Assembly: GCF_014206975.1 (NCBI RefSeq)
Contig: NZ_JACHOU010000002.1
Location: 434,001 to 498,000, forward strand
DNA length: 64,000 nt
Origin: Aminobacter aganoensis
Lineage (GTDB): Bacteria; Pseudomonadota; Alphaproteobacteria; Rhizobiales; Rhizobiaceae
Reading direction: 5' to 3'
Below the pieces are notes generated by a model. The model had not been told where the DNA came from. It made no database searches and saw only the letters and a program-made list of their open reading frames with translations. Made by a program: the position numbers and the translations under genes. Below, piece after piece: positions 63,480 through 64,000 of this stretch; the first letter of the stretch is position 1; every line of letters starts with the position of its first letter.

Positions 63480-64000
63480 TTACGACTCCAGCCTGTTGAT
63501 CATGTCCTGGGTAATCAGGCAGATTCCCTTTTCCGAGACGCGGAAGCGCTTGGCGTCCAGCACCGGGTCCTCCCCGACGATCAGCCCCTCGGGGATGTGC
63601 ACGCCGTGGTCGATGACAACGCGGCTGAGCCGGGCGTTGCGGCCGACATGGCAGGCCGGCAGCATCACGACATCCTCGAGCGTGGCGTAGGAATTGATCC
63701 GCGCGCCGGTGAAGATCAGGCTGCGCTTCAGCGAGGCGCCGGAAACGATGCAGTCGCCGGACACTAGCGAAGAAACCGCCGAGCCGCGCCGGCCATCCTC
63801 GTCATGGACGAACTTCGCCGGCGGCGTCAGTTCCGAATAGGTCCAGATCGGCCAGTCGCGATCATAGAGGTCGAGTTCAGGCGTGATGTCGGTCAGGTCG
63901 ATGTTGGCTTCCCAGTAGGCGTCGACCGTTCCGACATCGCGCCAGTAGGCCTCCGCCTCGGTGCTCGAGCGTACGCAGGACTTGGCGAAGCGGTGCGCCA
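63480..64000 (-). CDS. glgC: Glucose-1-phosphate adenylyltransferase, C-terminal part
   Basis: About 173 C-terminal residues, the 5' end lies outside the window. [20 protein letters not shown] is the conserved junction to the left-handed beta-helix; further [20 protein letters not shown], and [30 protein letters not shown] close the protein. Makes ADP-glucose, the first committed step of glycogen synthesis; the beta-helix mediates allosteric control. First of the visible glgC-glgA-pgm-glgX genes. Confidence 0.95.
   Translation of the reverse strand, partial: AHRFAKSCVRSSTEAEAYWRDVGTVDAYWEANIDLTDITPELDLYDRDWPIWTYSELTPPAKFVHDEDGRRGSAVSSLVSGDCIVSGASLKRSLIFTGARINSYATLEDVVMLPACHVGRNARLSRVVIDHGVHIPEGLIVGEDPVLDAKRFRVSEKGICLITQDMINRLES

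Overview
The window looks like a high-GC alphaproteobacterial (Hyphomicrobiales; Mesorhizobium/Aminobacter-like) chromosome carrying a large temperate phage. The host flank (48.4-64 kb) has TadE/TadG-type proteins, an opp peptide transporter and the rhizobial glycogen cluster (glgC-glgA-pgm-glgX plus a GH13 glucosidase). Phage genes such as GcrA-like and GapR-like regulators also point to an alphaproteobacterial host. The genus is inference.

Positions 1-48372 are prophage and its left end lies outside the window. The right end is a duplicated 3' part of a tRNA-Pro(CGG) gene at 48327-48372, directly after a tyrosine integrase. The virion genes run leftward on the minus strand, from terminase (20.3 kb) through portal, scaffold, an N4gp56-type major capsid protein, tail adaptor, tail tube-like protein and fibres to an internal virion protein at the left edge. 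This is a P22-like short-tailed phage layout. The large terminase is split into an ATPase gene and a nuclease gene with four genes between them. Two HNH endonuclease genes face outward around the internal virion protein and an acetyltransferase gene.

Lysogeny control sits at 33.3-34.9 kb: a Cro-like protein, a LexA-type CI repressor and five copies of a 15-bp operator. The operators control a leftward early operon (Cro, GapR-like protein, then regulators and DNA enzymes) and a rightward early operon (34.9-48.2 kb: many small genes, RecT, HNH nuclease, PP-loop ATPase, ASCH protein, excisionase, integrase). The leftward early region packs together a DNA methyltransferase, a GcrA homologue, a CtrA/OmpR-type DNA-binding domain, a PD-(D/E)XK-like nuclease and a C5-cytosine methyltransferase whose gene contains a second long, apparently real, reading frame. 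It then continues through RusA and a replication-initiator-like protein to a NusG-like antiterminator. Between that antiterminator and the virion operon lies a 577-base untranslated leader with strong RNA hairpins, which suggests late-gene control by processive antitermination.

The most notable points are: the phage set of alphaproteobacterial cell-cycle regulators (GcrA, CtrA-like domain, GapR-like protein, DNA methyltransferases); the NusG-like protein with its structured leader; the dual-coded methyltransferase gene; the split terminase; a 43-copy 12-bp coding repeat; the dispersed operators; and a divergent ribbon-helix-helix/secreted HExxH module within the tail genes. No lysis genes were recognised here; they may lie to the left of the window.
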